This document shows, piece by piece, positions 18,709 through 29,434 of a DNA stretch of 64,000 bases; positions within the stretch are counted from its first letter, which is position 1; every line of letters begins with the position of its first letter. Source of the stretch: Bacillus nakamurai (GTDB lineage: Bacteria > Bacillota > Bacilli > Bacillales > Bacillaceae); the NCBI RefSeq assembly GCF_001584325.1, contig NZ_LSAZ01000011.1, positions 62,001 through 126,000 of the forward strand, in the 5' to 3' direction. The position numbers and the translations under genes were made by a program. The notes below the pieces were generated by a model. That model was not told the origin of the DNA. It made no database searches and saw only the letters and a list, made by a program, of their open reading frames with translations.

Positions 18709-19827
18709 ATGACAGCAACACGCGGTCTTGAAGGGGTTGTAGCAACAACATCATCTGTAAGTTCTATTATTGACGATACCCTTACATATGTAGGGTACGA
18801 TATTGATGACTTAACAGAGAATGCAAGTTTTGAAGAAATCATTTATTTGCTGTGGCACTTGCGCCTGCCAAATAAAACGGAACTTGCTGAACTGAAAAAA
18901 CAGCTTGCAACAGAAGCTGCCGTTCCACAAGAAATCATTGAGCACTTCAAATCTTATCCCCTCAATAATGTTCATCCAATGGCTGCGCTTCGGACAGCGA
19001 TTTCTTTACTCGGTCTGACTGACAGTGAAGCCGATACCATGAATCCGGAAGCGAACTACAGAAAAGCCATCCGTCTGCAGGCGAAGGTGCCGGGCATTGT
19101 CGCCGCTTTCTCAAGAATGCGCAAGGGGCTGGAGCCTGTTGAACCGAAGGAAGAGTTCGGAATCGCCGAGAATTTTCTTTATACTTTAAACGGTGAAGAG
19201 CCTTCGCCGATTGAAGTGGAAGCGTTTAACAAAGCGCTGATTCTTCACGCAGATCATGAGCTGAATGCGTCAACGTTCACGGCGAGAGTATGTGTCGCCA
19301 CGTTATCCGATATTTACTCAGGCATCACTGCTGCCATCGGCGCTTTAAAAGGGCCGCTCCACGGCGGCGCCAATGAAGCCGTTATGAAAATGCTGACTGA
19401 GATCGGCGAAGTGGAAAACGCCGAACCGTATATCCGCAGCAAAATGGAAAAGAAAGAAAAAGTAATGGGCTTCGGACACCGTGTGTATAAGCATGGAGAC
19501 CCGCGGGCCAAACATTTAAAAGAGATGAGCAAGCGCCTGACGAATTTAACGGGTGAAAGCAAATGGTACGACATGTCAATCCGTGTCGAAGAAATCGTGA
19601 CGTCGGAGAAAAAACTGCCGCCTAACGTTGATTTCTATTCCGCATCTGTTTACCACAGCCTCGGCATTGACCATGATTTGTTCACGCCGATCTTTGCGGT
19701 CAGCAGAATGTCAGGCTGGATCGCCCATATTCTTGAACAGTACGATAACAATCGTCTCATCCGCCCTCGCGCTGATTACACGGGTCCGGATAAGCAGACA
19801 TTTGTTCCGATTGATGAAAGAGCCTGA
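18709..19827 (+). CDS. citZ: Citrate synthase II
   Basis: A 372-residue citrate synthase, the main entry enzyme of the TCA cycle. Active-site segments: LHADHELNASTF, the first catalytic His in GPLHGGANEAV, GFGHRVYKHGDPRAK with the second His, and the Asp in PNVDFYSASVY. AAAAGGAGAGG precedes the ATG. It is first in citZ-icd-mdh and is probably repressed by CcpC and CcpA through the leader sites. icd also has its own possible promoter. Confidence 0.96.
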   Translation: MTATRGLEGVVATTSSVSSIIDDTLTYVGYDIDDLTENASFEEIIYLLWHLRLPNKTELAELKKQLATEAAVPQEIIEHFKSYPLNNVHPMAALRTAISLLGLTDSEADTMNPEANYRKAIRLQAKVPGIVAAFSRMRKGLEPVEPKEEFGIAENFLYTLNGEEPSPIEVEAFNKALILHADHELNASTFTARVCVATLSDIYSGITAAIGALKGPLHGGANEAVMKMLTEIGEVENAEPYIRSKMEKKEKVMGFGHRVYKHGDPRAKHLKEMSKRLTNLTGESKWYDMSIRVEEIVTSEKKLPPNVDFYSASVYHSLGIDHDLFTPIFAVSRMSGWIAHILEQYDNNRLIRPRADYTGPDKQTFVPIDERA

Positions 19828-19865
19828 TAAAACGGGAGGCTGGTGATTTTCATGTCGTTAGCCTC

Positions 19866-19895
19866 TTGTTAATCAAGCCTCAGATGGTTTACAAT
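19866..19895 (+). promoter_or_regulatory. Possible internal promoter for icd
   Basis: TTGTTA (19866-19871), 18-base spacer, TACAAT (19890-19895) in the 160-bp citZ-icd gap. A secondary promoter for icd is known in B. subtilis; this exact assignment is inferred. Confidence 0.4.
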
Positions 19896-19987
19896 TTTGA
19901 TAGAATCTTAAGAAAAATCATTTTGTTTTTTATATAAGAAAAATAAAATGTTTTCTAAATATGAACTACATACTGGGAGGTAATATT

Positions 19988-21259
19988 GTGTCACAAGGTG
20001 AAAAAATTACAGTCTCTAATGGAGTATTAAACGTACCAAATAACCCGATTATCCCGTTTATCGAAGGTGACGGCACAGGCCCTGATATTTGGAACGCCGC
20101 TTCAAAAGTATTGGAAGCTGCTGTTGAAAAAGCATATAAAGGCGAGAAAAAAATTACGTGGAAAGAAGTTTATGCCGGCGAAAAGGCTTATAATAAAACA
20201 GGTGAGTGGCTCCCTGCTGAGACGCTGGAAGATATCAGAGAATATTTCATCGCAATCAAAGGGCCTCTGACAACACCGGTAGGCGGCGGTATCCGTTCTC
20301 TGAACGTGGCGCTGAGACAAGAACTTGATTTATTTACATGCCTGCGCCCGGTCAGATATTTCACTGGGGTGCCTTCTCCGGTAAAACGTCCTGAAGATAC
20401 GGATATGGTCATTTTCCGTGAAAATACGGAAGATATTTACGCGGGTATTGAATATGCGAAAGGTTCTGAGGAAGTTGAAAAGCTGATCAGCTTTTTACAA
20501 AATGAAATGGGCGTTAACAAAATCCGTTTCCCTGAAACTTCCGGGATCGGCATCAAGCCTGTTTCTGAAGAAGGAACAAGCCGCTTAGTCAGAGCTGCCA
20601 TTGAGTATGCCATTGAAAACGGCCGTAAGTCTGTAACGCTTGTTCACAAAGGGAACATCATGAAGTTCACTGAAGGCGCCTTTAAAAACTGGGGCTATGA
20701 GCTTGCTGAAAGAGAATACGGAGATAAAGTTTTCACTTGGGCTGAATATGACCGCATTGTTGAAAAAGACGGAAAAGACGCGGCTGATAAAGCGCAAAGC
20801 GAAGCGGAAGCAGCAGGAAAAATCATCGTGAAAGACAGCATCGCTGATATTTTCCTTCAGCAGATCTTAACCCGCCCGAGCGAATTTGACGTTGTAGCGA
20901 CGATGAACTTAAACGGAGATTATATCTCTGACGCTCTTGCGGCTCAAGTAGGCGGAATCGGAATTGCCCCTGGTGCAAACATCAACTATGAAACAGGACA
21001 TGCGATTTTCGAAGCGACTCACGGAACGGCTCCTAAATACGCCGGACTTGACAAAGTCAACCCGTCATCAGTTATCCTTTCAGGAGTGCTGCTTCTTGAA
21101 CATTTAAACTGGAATGAAGCGGCAGATTTAATCATCAAGTCAATGGAAAAAACAATTGCTTCAAAAGTAGTAACTTATGATTTTGCCAGATTAATGGACG
21201 GAGCAACTGAGGTTAAATGTTCAGAGTTCGGTGAAGAGCTTATTAAAAACATGGACTGA
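19988..21259 (+). CDS. icd: Isocitrate dehydrogenase (NADP)
   Basis: A 423-residue NADP-dependent isocitrate dehydrogenase producing 2-oxoglutarate and NADPH. Key segments: [10 protein letters not shown], the substrate and phosphorylation-site region [17 protein letters not shown], the catalytic Tyr in [28 protein letters not shown], and the cofactor loop [11 protein letters not shown]. The start is GTG at 19988, with GGGAGGT upstream, giving the known length. An ATG at 19961 sits before the ribosome site. Confidence 0.97.
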   Translation: MSQGEKITVSNGVLNVPNNPIIPFIEGDGTGPDIWNAASKVLEAAVEKAYKGEKKITWKEVYAGEKAYNKTGEWLPAETLEDIREYFIAIKGPLTTPVGGGIRSLNVALRQELDLFTCLRPVRYFTGVPSPVKRPEDTDMVIFRENTEDIYAGIEYAKGSEEVEKLISFLQNEMGVNKIRFPETSGIGIKPVSEEGTSRLVRAAIEYAIENGRKSVTLVHKGNIMKFTEGAFKNWGYELAEREYGDKVFTWAEYDRIVEKDGKDAADKAQSEAEAAGKIIVKDSIADIFLQQILTRPSEFDVVATMNLNGDYISDALAAQVGGIGIAPGANINYETGHAIFEATHGTAPKYAGLDKVNPSSVILSGVLLLEHLNWNEAADLIIKSMEKTIASKVVTYDFARLMDGATEVKCSEFGEELIKNMD

Positions 21260-21304
21260 ACCTAAAGCAGACTTCTAATGAAGCCAAAAAAGGAGAAGAG
21301 AATC

Positions 21305-22243
21305 ATGGGAAAAACACGCAGTAAAGTTTCTGTTATCGGAGCAGGATTTACAGGAGCGACAACAGCCTTCCTTACAGCTCAAAAAGAGCTTGCGGATGTT
21401 GTGCTCGTTGATATTCCGCAATTAGAAAACCCGACTAAAGGAAAAGCGCTTGACATGCTGGAAGCAAGCCCGGTTCAAGGATTTGACGCGAAAATCACCG
21501 GCACATCCAACTACGAGGATACAGCCGGTTCAGATATCGTCGTTATCACAGCGGGTATTGCAAGAAAACCAGGCATGAGCCGTGATGATCTAGTATCTAC
21601 AAACGAAAAAATCATGAGAAGCGTAACACGTGAAATCGTGAAATATTCTCCTGACTGCATCATCGTTGTATTGACAAACCCTGTTGATGCGATGACATAT
21701 GCGGTTTACAAAGAATCAGGCTTCCCGAAAGAGCGCGTCATCGGCCAATCCGGAGTGCTTGACACTGCGAGATTCAGAACGTTCGTCGCGGAAGAATTAA
21801 ACCTGTCCGTGAAAGATGTGACCGGTTTCGTTCTTGGCGGACACGGTGATGACATGGTTCCGCTCGTACGCTACTCCTATGCGGGCGGCATTCCGCTTGA
21901 AACGCTGATCCCGAAAGACCGTCTTGATGCGATTGTAGAGCGCACAAGAAAAGGCGGCGGGGAAATCGTCAACCTTCTCGGAAACGGAAGCGCCTACTAC
22001 GCGCCTGCTGCATCACTGACGGAAATGGTAGAAGCCATTTTAAAAGATCAGCGCCGCGTGCTGCCGACGATCGCTTATTTAGAAGGCGAATACGGTCATG
22101 AAGGAATTTACTTAGGCGTACCGACGATTGTCGGAGGAAACGGACTCGAGCAAATCATCGAGCTGGAACTGACAGACTATGAAAAAGCGCAGCTGAATAA
22201 ATCAGTTGAATCTGTTAAAAACGTAATGAAAGTATTATCATAA
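21305..22243 (+). CDS. mdh: Malate dehydrogenase
   Basis: A 312-residue NAD-dependent malate dehydrogenase of the LDH-like group, closing the TCA cycle. Segments: [13 protein letters not shown] (NAD binding), the specificity loop [30 protein letters not shown], and the catalytic His in [11 protein letters not shown]. The ATG at 21305 follows AAAAAGGAGA; an in-frame ATG nine codons earlier precedes it without a ribosome site. Last gene of citZ-icd-mdh, followed by a strong terminator. Confidence 0.97.
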   Translation: MGKTRSKVSVIGAGFTGATTAFLTAQKELADVVLVDIPQLENPTKGKALDMLEASPVQGFDAKITGTSNYEDTAGSDIVVITAGIARKPGMSRDDLVSTNEKIMRSVTREIVKYSPDCIIVVLTNPVDAMTYAVYKESGFPKERVIGQSGVLDTARFRTFVAEELNLSVKDVTGFVLGGHGDDMVPLVRYSYAGGIPLETLIPKDRLDAIVERTRKGGGEIVNLLGNGSAYYAPAASLTEMVEAILKDQRRVLPTIAYLEGEYGHEGIYLGVPTIVGGNGLEQIIELELTDYEKAQLNKSVESVKNVMKVLS

Positions 22244-22249
22244 GTAAAC

Positions 22250-22285
22250 GGGAAGGCTTCCGAAACAGAAGCCTTCCTCTTTTTA
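22250..22285 (+). terminator. Terminator after mdh
   Basis: GGAAGGCTTC/GAAGCCTTCC with a CGAAACA loop, followed by TCTTTTT. Confidence 0.88.
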
Positions 22286-22352
22286 CAACTAATGAAAGCG
22301 TTTTCTTTATCTTCGGCACCATTTTTTCTCTGAAAATGATCAAAAAGGCGAA

Positions 22353-22381
22353 TTGTCTGAAAGACCGGGATTCGGTAAAAT
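22353..22381 (+). promoter_or_regulatory. Candidate phoPR promoter
   Basis: TTGTCT (22353-22358), 17-base spacer, TAAAAT (22376-22381). B. subtilis phoPR has several promoters, some activated by PhoP; only this SigA-like one stands out here. Confidence 0.5.
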
Positions 22382-22459
22382 GAAATCATGAAAGGCATAA
22401 ACATCACATAAAATAGAGAAAATTGGATGTCGGGGAAAATAGATAGCGGAGGGCGCAGC

Positions 22460-23179
22460 ATGAACAAAAAAATTTTAGTTGTAGATGATGAACAATCTAT
22501 CGTTACTCTTTTACAGTATAATCTGGAACGGTCCGGCTATGAGGTCATCACTGCATCTGACGGTGAAGAGGCCCTGGAGCAGGCAGAGAAAGAAAAGCCG
22601 GATTTAATCGTACTTGATGTGATGCTGCCGAAATTGGATGGAATCGACGTCTGTAAACAGCTCAGACAGCAAAAAATGATGGTTCCGATCTTAATGCTGA
22701 CAGCAAAAGATGAGGAGTTTGATAAAGTGCTGGGACTTGAGCTCGGGGCGGATGATTACATGACAAAACCGTTCAGCCCGCGAGAGGTCAATGCAAGGGT
22801 GAAAGCCATTTTAAGAAGAGCTGACATTTCTTCTCTGTCGCATGACAGGGACGGTGAAAAGGACGGGCAGATTGTGATCGGTGAACTGAAAATTCTCCCG
22901 GACCATTACGAAGCGTACTTCAAGTCACAACAGCTTGAGCTCACGCCTAAAGAATTTGAACTGCTTCTGTATTTAGGAAAACATAAGGGAAGAGTGCTGA
23001 CAAGAGACCTTCTGCTGAGCGCGGTCTGGAACTATGACTTCGCCGGAGACACCCGCATTGTCGATGTCCATATCAGCCATCTTCGCGACAAAATCGAATC
23101 TAATACCAAAAAACCCATTTATATTAAAACAATCAGAGGTTTGGGGTATAAACTGGAGGAGCCAAAAATGAATGAATAA
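22460..23179 (+). CDS. phoP: Phosphate-starvation response regulator PhoP
   Basis: A 239-residue OmpR-type response regulator that turns on phosphate-starvation genes. The receiver domain (about 1-120) shows [10 protein letters not shown], the phosphorylated Asp in [13 protein letters not shown] and the Lys in [12 protein letters not shown]. The C-terminal winged helix (about 140-235) includes [19 protein letters not shown] and [19 protein letters not shown] precedes the ATG at 22460. The stop overlaps phoR by eight bases. Confidence 0.95.
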   Translation: MNKKILVVDDEQSIVTLLQYNLERSGYEVITASDGEEALEQAEKEKPDLIVLDVMLPKLDGIDVCKQLRQQKMMVPILMLTAKDEEFDKVLGLELGADDYMTKPFSPREVNARVKAILRRADISSLSHDRDGEKDGQIVIGELKILPDHYEAYFKSQQLELTPKEFELLLYLGKHKGRVLTRDLLLSAVWNYDFAGDTRIVDVHISHLRDKIESNTKKPIYIKTIRGLGYKLEEPKMNE

Positions 23180-24911
23180 AGTCCGTGTGCGTCTGTTTGC
23201 TGTACTCGTTGTGTGTATCATATTGGTTTTCAGTGTTCTCGGCCTTTTCTTGCAGCAGCTTATTTCTTCATCCGCCAAGGAAAGAACGGCGGGACAGCTT
23301 GAAAAGGAAGCCGCATACATAGCCGGACTCCTTGACACCGGCCAGGTAAACAATAAAAGAAACGAAACGGTCATTAAAGATGCCGGCCGTACATTAGATA
23401 TAGACGTGTCCGTATTAAATGAAAAAGGCCGCGGTTTATATCACTCAGGCAGCCGCGCTGATGACTCGGCCATTAAGGAATTCGTGTCCCGTAATAAAAG
23501 TGCGGCCGCCATTCAGAACGGAAGCAAAGTATTTCATGGCACGGCACTTAAAAATGCGGCCGGCCAAACGACGGGATATGTGCTCGTTTCCTCGCGGATC
23601 GATAAAGGTTCGAATATCACAGAGGAAATGTGGGGCATGCTGGCAGCGAGCCTTTGTACTGCTTTTATTATTATCGTTTTCTTCTATACGAATATGACCT
23701 CCCGTTACAAAAGATCAATCGACTCCGCGACAAAAGTGGCCACTGAGCTGTCTAAAGGGAACTATGACGCCCGCTCCTACGGCGGGTACGCAAGACGCTC
23801 AGACCGTCTCGGGCGCGCTATGAACAGCCTCGCTGTCGATTTGATGGAAATGACGAGAACGCAGGATATGCAGCGGGACCGCCTGCTGACCGTCATCGAA
23901 AATATCGGCTCAGGTTTGATTTTAATAGACGGGCGAGGCTTTATTAATCTCGTGAACAGGTCATATACGAAGCTGTTCCATACAAACCCTGACCGCCTGC
24001 TTCGTCGCCTGTACCATGACGCATTTGAACATGAGGAAATCATTCAGCTGGTCGAAGACATTTTTATGACAGAAACGAAAAAATGCCAGCTACTCAGGCT
24101 CCCCATCAAAATTGAACGGCGCTATTTCGAGGTTGACGGCGTTCCGATTATGGGTCCTGACGATGAATGGAAAGGCATTGTGCTCGTGTTCCACGACATG
24201 ACGGAAATTAAAAAATTGGAGCAGATGAGAAAGGACTTTGTCGCCAATGTTTCCCATGAGCTGAAAACGCCGATTACCTCCATTAAAGGTTTTACGGAAA
24301 CGCTGTTGGACGGGGCGATGAAGGATGATAAGGCACTTTGTGAATTTCTGTCTATTATTCTGAAAGAAAGCGAAAGGCTCCAATCGCTCGTGCAGGATTT
24401 GTTAGATTTATCCAAAATGGAGCAGCAAAACTTTACGCTGCGCGTAGAATCTTTTGATGCGGCTAAAATCCTGCATGAAATCGAAGCGCTTCTGCAGCAT
24501 AAGGCTGCGGAAAAATGCATCAGCTTCCAGCTCGACCTTCCGAAAGAGCCGATCTTTGTGGCGGGGGATGCGCACAGGCTGAAGCAGGTATTCCTGAATC
24601 TGGCGAACAACGCTTTAACCTACACGCCGGAAAAAGGTACGGTTGCGATTTCTGTAAAGGTGAGAGAATCCGATGTTGATATTGAAGTCTCCGATACAGG
24701 AATCGGAATCCGAAAAGAAGAAATCCCCCGTATATTTGAGAGGTTTTACCGGGTGGACAAAGACAGGAGCCGAAACTCAGGCGGAACGGGGCTGGGCCTT
24801 GCGATCGTCAAACATTTAATAGAAGCGCATGAAGGTAAAATAGAAGTATCAAGCGAACCGGGAAAGGGCACCGTGTTTACGGTGACATTAAAACGTGCGC
24901 ATGAAGCGTGA
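23172..24911 (+). CDS. phoR: Phosphate-starvation sensor histidine kinase PhoR
   Basis: A 579-residue membrane sensor kinase that phosphorylates PhoP. Layout: TM1 (about 8-30), extracytoplasmic domain (about 31-150), TM2 (about 152-172, [18 protein letters not shown]), a HAMP-like linker, a PAS domain (about 235-330), the HisKA box [15 protein letters not shown], and the ATPase domain with [29 protein letters not shown] and [11 protein letters not shown]. It overlaps phoP by eight bases and is co-transcribed. Confidence 0.95.
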   Translation: MNKVRVRLFAVLVVCIILVFSVLGLFLQQLISSSAKERTAGQLEKEAAYIAGLLDTGQVNNKRNETVIKDAGRTLDIDVSVLNEKGRGLYHSGSRADDSAIKEFVSRNKSAAAIQNGSKVFHGTALKNAAGQTTGYVLVSSRIDKGSNITEEMWGMLAASLCTAFIIIVFFYTNMTSRYKRSIDSATKVATELSKGNYDARSYGGYARRSDRLGRAMNSLAVDLMEMTRTQDMQRDRLLTVIENIGSGLILIDGRGFINLVNRSYTKLFHTNPDRLLRRLYHDAFEHEEIIQLVEDIFMTETKKCQLLRLPIKIERRYFEVDGVPIMGPDDEWKGIVLVFHDMTEIKKLEQMRKDFVANVSHELKTPITSIKGFTETLLDGAMKDDKALCEFLSIILKESERLQSLVQDLLDLSKMEQQNFTLRVESFDAAKILHEIEALLQHKAAEKCISFQLDLPKEPIFVAGDAHRLKQVFLNLANNALTYTPEKGTVAISVKVRESDVDIEVSDTGIGIRKEEIPRIFERFYRVDKDRSRNSGGTGLGLAIVKHLIEAHEGKIEVSSEPGKGTVFTVTLKRAHEA

Positions 24912-25004
24912 CCGGCTTTACAAAGGATTAACAATTTCTTCATGACCTGTTAAACCTATCTTGTTAGGATGTAACAGAACCCCTTCATCCAAGGAGCCAA
25001 TTTT

Positions 25005-25042
25005 GACGGCGGGAACGTCTTTTCTTGTTCCCGTCCTTTTTT
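25005..25042 (+). terminator. Terminator between phoR and polA
   Basis: The stem GGGAAC/GTTCCC is extended by flanking GACGG/CCGTC and followed by CTTTTTT. Confidence 0.85.
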
Positions 25043-25155
25043 GTGTTTTCAGGCGGTTCGCTCATTTTCCTTTCAAATTGAACTTTGTTAAAATAAGAGA
25101 AGCTATGAGATTAAAACAAGAGGAAAAGGAGCTTTTGCTCTTAGGAGGATATTGA

Positions 25156-27798
25156 ATGACGGAACGAAAAAAATTAGTGCTTGTCGACGGAAACAGTCTG
25201 GCGTACCGGGCATTTTTTGCATTACCGCTGTTAAGCAATGAAAAAGGCATTCATACAAATGCCGTATACGGCTTTGCGATGATTTTGATGAAAATGCTGG
25301 AAGATGAAAAACCGACCCACATGCTGGTGGCTTTTGATGCGGGAAAAACCACTTTCCGACACAGCACGTTTAAAGAATATAAAGGCGGAAGACAAAAAAC
25401 GCCGCCGGAGCTTTCAGAACAGATGCCGTTTATCCGCGAGCTTCTGGATGCTTACAATATCAGCCGCTATGAACTTCCTGAATATGAAGCCGATGATATC
25501 ATCGGAACGCTGGCCGTATCGGCTGAAAAAGACGGATTCGAGGTTAAGGTGTTTTCAGGAGATAAAGACTTAACACAGCTTGCTACCGGCAAAACAACCG
25601 TTGCCATTACGAGAAAAGGCATTACTGACGTGGAAGATTACACACCGGAGCACGTCGAAGAAAAGTACGGTCTGACTCCTTCGCAAATCATTGATATGAA
25701 GGGATTAATGGGAGATTCATCCGACAACATTCCGGGCGTGCCGGGTGTCGGAGAAAAAACGGCGATTAAGCTGTTAAAGCAGTTTCATTCCGTTGAAAAG
25801 CTGCTGGACTCCATTGATGAAGTGAGCGGAAAAAAATTAAAAGAAAAGCTTGAGGAATTTAAGGATCAAGCCTTGATGAGCAAAGAGCTGGCGACGATCA
25901 TGACAAATGCGCCGATTGAAGTGAAGCTCGAAGATTTAGATTATCAAGGATTTGACCGTGAACAAGTCATTTCCGTTTTTAAAGACCTCGGTTTTAACAC
26001 GCTTCTTGAGCGGCTCGGCGAGGAAAGCGGAGAAGCGGTGCAGGAGGAAGCGTTTGAGGAAGTAGACGTGGAAGAGGTCACAGAGATTACTAGTGAAATA
26101 CTCGTGTCGCCGTCTGCTTTGGTCGTCGAACAGATCGGCGACAATTATCACGAAGAACCGATTCTGGGCTTCTCCATCGTGAATGAAAAGGGACTTTATT
26201 ATATTCCGACAGAGACTGCCATCCAGTCCGATGTATTTAAGTCTTGGGCTGAGGACGAGTCAATGAAAAAATGGGTGTTTGACAGCAAACGGTCCGTTGT
26301 CGCTTTGCGCTGGCAAGGCATTGAACTGAAGGGGGCGGAATTTGACGCGCTCCTGGCGGCTTATATTATTAATCCGGGCAATTCTTACGACGATGTCGCC
26401 AGTGTTGCGAAGGAATACGGGCTGCACATTGTTTCAAGCGACGAAGCGTTTTACGGAAAGGGAGCAAAGCGGGCCGTCCCGGCTGAAAATGAGCTTGCCC
26501 TTCATCTCGCGCGAAAAGCGGCTGCCGTAAACAGCCTCCGGGAAAAGCTTCTGCATGATCTGGAAGAGAATAATCAGCTTGAATTGTATGAAGACCTGGA
26601 GCTTCCCCTTGCGCTTATTCTCGGAGAAATGGAATCAATGGGTGTCAAGGTGGATGTCGAAAGGCTGAAACGAATGGGCGAAGAGCTTAAGGCGAAGCTG
26701 AAAGAATATGAAGAAAAAATCCATGAAATCGCCGGCGAGCCGTTTAACATTAACTCGCCTAAACAGCTCGGCGTCATTCTGTTTGAAAAGCTTGGCCTCC
26801 CTGTTGTGAAGAAAACAAAAACAGGCTACTCCACTTCAGCCGATGTGCTTGAAAAGCTTGCTGACAAACATGACATTGTCGCTTATATTTTGCAGTACAG
26901 ACAAATCGGCAAACTTCAATCGACTTACATTGAAGGGCTGCTGAAAGTCACCCGCAAGGATTCGCATAAGGTTCACACGCGTTTCAATCAAGCCTTAACA
27001 CAAACGGGACGCCTCAGCTCGACGGACCCGAACCTGCAAAATATTCCGATCAGGCTGGAAGAAGGGCGCAAAATCCGTCAAGCGTTCGTTCCGTCTGAAC
27101 CGGACTGGCTCATATTCGCTGCCGACTATTCGCAAATTGAACTGAGGGTGCTCGCGCACATCTCAAAGGATGAAAATCTGATCGAGGCATTTACGAATGA
27201 CATGGACATCCACACGAAAACCGCTATGGATGTCTTCCATGTCGCTGAGGATGAAGTAACACAAGCCATGCGTCGTCAGGCGAAAGCGGTCAATTTCGGT
27301 ATCGTTTACGGCATCAGCGATTACGGGCTTTCTCAAAATCTCGGCATTACCCGTAAGGAAGCGGGCGCATTTATTGACCGCTACCTGGAGAGCTTCCAAG
27401 GCGTCAAGGCGTATATGGAAGACTCGGTTCAAGAAGCGAAGCAAAAAGGATATGTCACGACGCTCATGCAGCGCCGGCGTTATATCCCTGAGCTGACGAG
27501 CCGCAATTTCAATCTCAGAAGCTTTGCGGAAAGAACGGCGATGAATACGCCGATTCAAGGAAGCGCCGCTGATATTATCAAAAAAGCCATGATTGATATG
27601 GCAGCCAAGCTGAAAGAAAAACAGCTGAAGGCAAGACTGCTGCTTCAAGTGCACGATGAATTAATTTTTGAAGCGCCGAAGGAAGAAATTGAAATATTAG
27701 AGAAGCTTGTTCCTGAAGTGATGGAGCATGCATTATCATTAAACGTGCCGTTAAAGGTGGACTTTGCTTCAGGGCCGTCTTGGTACGATGCAAAATAA
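25156..27798 (+). CDS. polA: DNA polymerase I
   Basis: An 880-residue A-family polymerase for repair and Okazaki fragment processing. The N-terminal 5'-3' exonuclease (about 1-290) shows LVDGNSLAYRAFFALP, EADDIIGTLA, FSGDKDLTQL and GVPGVGEKTAIKLL. The middle domain (about 300-470) lacks the acidic residues of an active 3'-5' exonuclease, as in other Bacillus PolA. The polymerase domain has DPNLQNIPIR, motif A DYSQIELRVLAHIS, motif B RRQAKAVNFGIVYGIS and motif C LLQVHDELIFE. AGGAGG precedes the ATG. mutM follows after 24 bases. Confidence 0.97.
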   Translation: MTERKKLVLVDGNSLAYRAFFALPLLSNEKGIHTNAVYGFAMILMKMLEDEKPTHMLVAFDAGKTTFRHSTFKEYKGGRQKTPPELSEQMPFIRELLDAYNISRYELPEYEADDIIGTLAVSAEKDGFEVKVFSGDKDLTQLATGKTTVAITRKGITDVEDYTPEHVEEKYGLTPSQIIDMKGLMGDSSDNIPGVPGVGEKTAIKLLKQFHSVEKLLDSIDEVSGKKLKEKLEEFKDQALMSKELATIMTNAPIEVKLEDLDYQGFDREQVISVFKDLGFNTLLERLGEESGEAVQEEAFEEVDVEEVTEITSEILVSPSALVVEQIGDNYHEEPILGFSIVNEKGLYYIPTETAIQSDVFKSWAEDESMKKWVFDSKRSVVALRWQGIELKGAEFDALLAAYIINPGNSYDDVASVAKEYGLHIVSSDEAFYGKGAKRAVPAENELALHLARKAAAVNSLREKLLHDLEENNQLELYEDLELPLALILGEMESMGVKVDVERLKRMGEELKAKLKEYEEKIHEIAGEPFNINSPKQLGVILFEKLGLPVVKKTKTGYSTSADVLEKLADKHDIVAYILQYRQIGKLQSTYIEGLLKVTRKDSHKVHTRFNQALTQTGRLSSTDPNLQNIPIRLEEGRKIRQAFVPSEPDWLIFAADYSQIELRVLAHISKDENLIEAFTNDMDIHTKTAMDVFHVAEDEVTQAMRRQAKAVNFGIVYGISDYGLSQNLGITRKEAGAFIDRYLESFQGVKAYMEDSVQEAKQKGYVTTLMQRRRYIPELTSRNFNLRSFAERTAMNTPIQGSAADIIKKAMIDMAAKLKEKQLKARLLLQVHDELIFEAPKEEIEILEKLVPEVMEHALSLNVPLKVDFASGPSWYDAK

Positions 27799-27822
27799 AC
27801 AGAAAAAAAGGAAGTGATGATT

Positions 27823-28653
27823 GTGCCGGAATTGCCAGAAGTTGAAACGGTCCGGCGCACTCTGACCGGTCTTGTGAAGGGGAAAACGATTCAATCGGCG
27901 GAAGTCAGATGGCCGAATATCATCAAAAAACCCGCCGAGCCGGAGGAATTTGCGCGGCAAATTGCAGGAGAAACGATCCGATCCATCGGAAGACGGGGGA
28001 AATTTTTGCTTTTCCGCCTGGATCATTATGTTATGGTATCCCATCTGCGGATGGAAGGAAAATACGGTCTTCACAAGGCAGACGAACCGGACGATAAGCA
28101 TGTGCATGTGGTGTTCACCATGACAGACGGCACACAGCTCCGATACCGGGACGTGAGAAAATTCGGAACGATGCATTTATTTACACCGGGTGAGGAAATG
28201 AACGAGCTGCCGCTTTCGCAGCTCGGCCCTGAACCGGACGATGAAGCATTCACCAGCGCCTATTTAAAAGAGCGGCTTTCAAAAACGAACCGTGCGGTAA
28301 AAACCGCCCTGCTCGATCAAAAAACGGTCGTCGGCCTCGGCAACATTTATGTCGATGAAGCACTGTTCCGGGCGGGGATTCACCCTGAGACGAAAGCGAA
28401 CACATTGTCTGTAAACCAGGTCAATAAGCTTCACACGGAAATTAAAGATACTCTTCAAGAAGCGATTGATGCGGGCGGAAGCACGGTCCGGTCCTATCTC
28501 AATTCGCAAGGGGAGATCGGAATGTTCCAGCTCAATCATTTCGTATACGGCAAAAAGGATGAGCCGTGCAAAACGTGCGGCACGATGATTTCTAAAATCG
28601 TCGTCGGCGGAAGAGGAACGCATTTCTGCGCCCGATGCCAAAAAAAATCTTAA
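27823..28653 (+). CDS. mutM: Formamidopyrimidine-DNA glycosylase MutM
   Basis: A 276-residue Fpg glycosylase/lyase that removes oxidised purines such as 8-oxoguanine. Processed N-terminus PELPEVETVRRTL with catalytic Pro2 and Glu3, the H2TH region GLGNIYVDEALF, and a C-terminal zinc finger CKTCGTMISKIVVGGRG...CARC. The GTG at 27823 puts PELPE right after the start. In-frame codons nine and six bases upstream would extend the N-terminus and block catalysis. It follows polA closely, forming a repair operon. Confidence 0.95.
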   Translation: MPELPEVETVRRTLTGLVKGKTIQSAEVRWPNIIKKPAEPEEFARQIAGETIRSIGRRGKFLLFRLDHYVMVSHLRMEGKYGLHKADEPDDKHVHVVFTMTDGTQLRYRDVRKFGTMHLFTPGEEMNELPLSQLGPEPDDEAFTSAYLKERLSKTNRAVKTALLDQKTVVGLGNIYVDEALFRAGIHPETKANTLSVNQVNKLHTEIKDTLQEAIDAGGSTVRSYLNSQGEIGMFQLNHFVYGKKDEPCKTCGTMISKIVVGGRGTHFCARCQKKS

Positions 28654-28786
28654 ACTGAATCTGTTCAAGCGGCGGCTGAAATAACTTTTTTGTAACACAA
28701 TTGCCCCCCTTTCTCCATATATATAATGTGATTCACCCAATAGGCATTTGTCACAATTGCCCACCAACAGAAGGGGAGAAACGGAT

Positions 28787-29419
28787 ATGCAGATTGTTTC
28801 TTTGCTGCTGCTGGCTTTTGCTGTCAGCTTGGACAGTTTTTCAGTTGGATTTACGTATGGATTGAGAAAAATGAAAATCCCGTTCAAAGCGATTGCCGTC
28901 ATCGCATGCTGCTCGGCCTCTGTGATGTTTATATCAATGCTGATCGGGCATTTCCTGACAAAGATTTTTCCCGTATCCGTGACAGAGAAGCTGGGCGGGC
29001 TGATTTTAGTCGGAATCGGGGCATGGGTCATCTATCAGTTTTTTAAACCGGACAAAGAACCGGATTACTTACTGCATGAAAAAACGCTACTTAATTTAGA
29101 AGTGAAATCGCTCGGGATCGTTATTCATATTTTGAGAAAGCCGACAAGCGCCGATATTGATCAATCCGGAACCATTAACGGAATCGAGGCGCTATTGCTT
29201 GGCTTCGCCTTGTCAATTGACGCATTTGGCGCCGGAATGGGCGCCGCAATACTGGGCTTTTCCCCGGTTATGATGAGCGTGACGGTTGGGGTGATGAGCT
29301 CACTGTTTGTCTCATTCGGTATTAACGCCGGGCATTTGCTGGCGAAATGGAATTGGATTGCCAAAATGTCATTTTTGCCGGGAATTCTGCTGATTTTAAT
29401 CGGGATCTGGAAATTGTAA
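28787..29419 (+). CDS. ytaF: Sporulation membrane protein YtaF (MntP-like)
   Basis: A 210-residue membrane protein with six helices in two related halves. Each half has an Asp-containing helix: LLAFAVSLDSFSVGFTYGLR near the N-terminus and LLGFALSIDAFGAGMGAAIL at about 143-162. This duplicated fold resembles the MntP manganese exporters. B. subtilis YtaF is linked to sporulation; the transported ion is not known. GGGGAGA precedes the ATG at 28787. A direct repeat CACAATTGCCC occurs twice upstream (28696 and 28752). Confidence 0.86.
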   Translation: MQIVSLLLLAFAVSLDSFSVGFTYGLRKMKIPFKAIAVIACCSASVMFISMLIGHFLTKIFPVSVTEKLGGLILVGIGAWVIYQFFKPDKEPDYLLHEKTLLNLEVKSLGIVIHILRKPTSADIDQSGTINGIEALLLGFALSIDAFGAGMGAAILGFSPVMMSVTVGVMSSLFVSFGINAGHLLAKWNWIAKMSFLPGILLILIGIWKL

Positions 29420-29434
29420 AGAGGAGTGGGCCTT

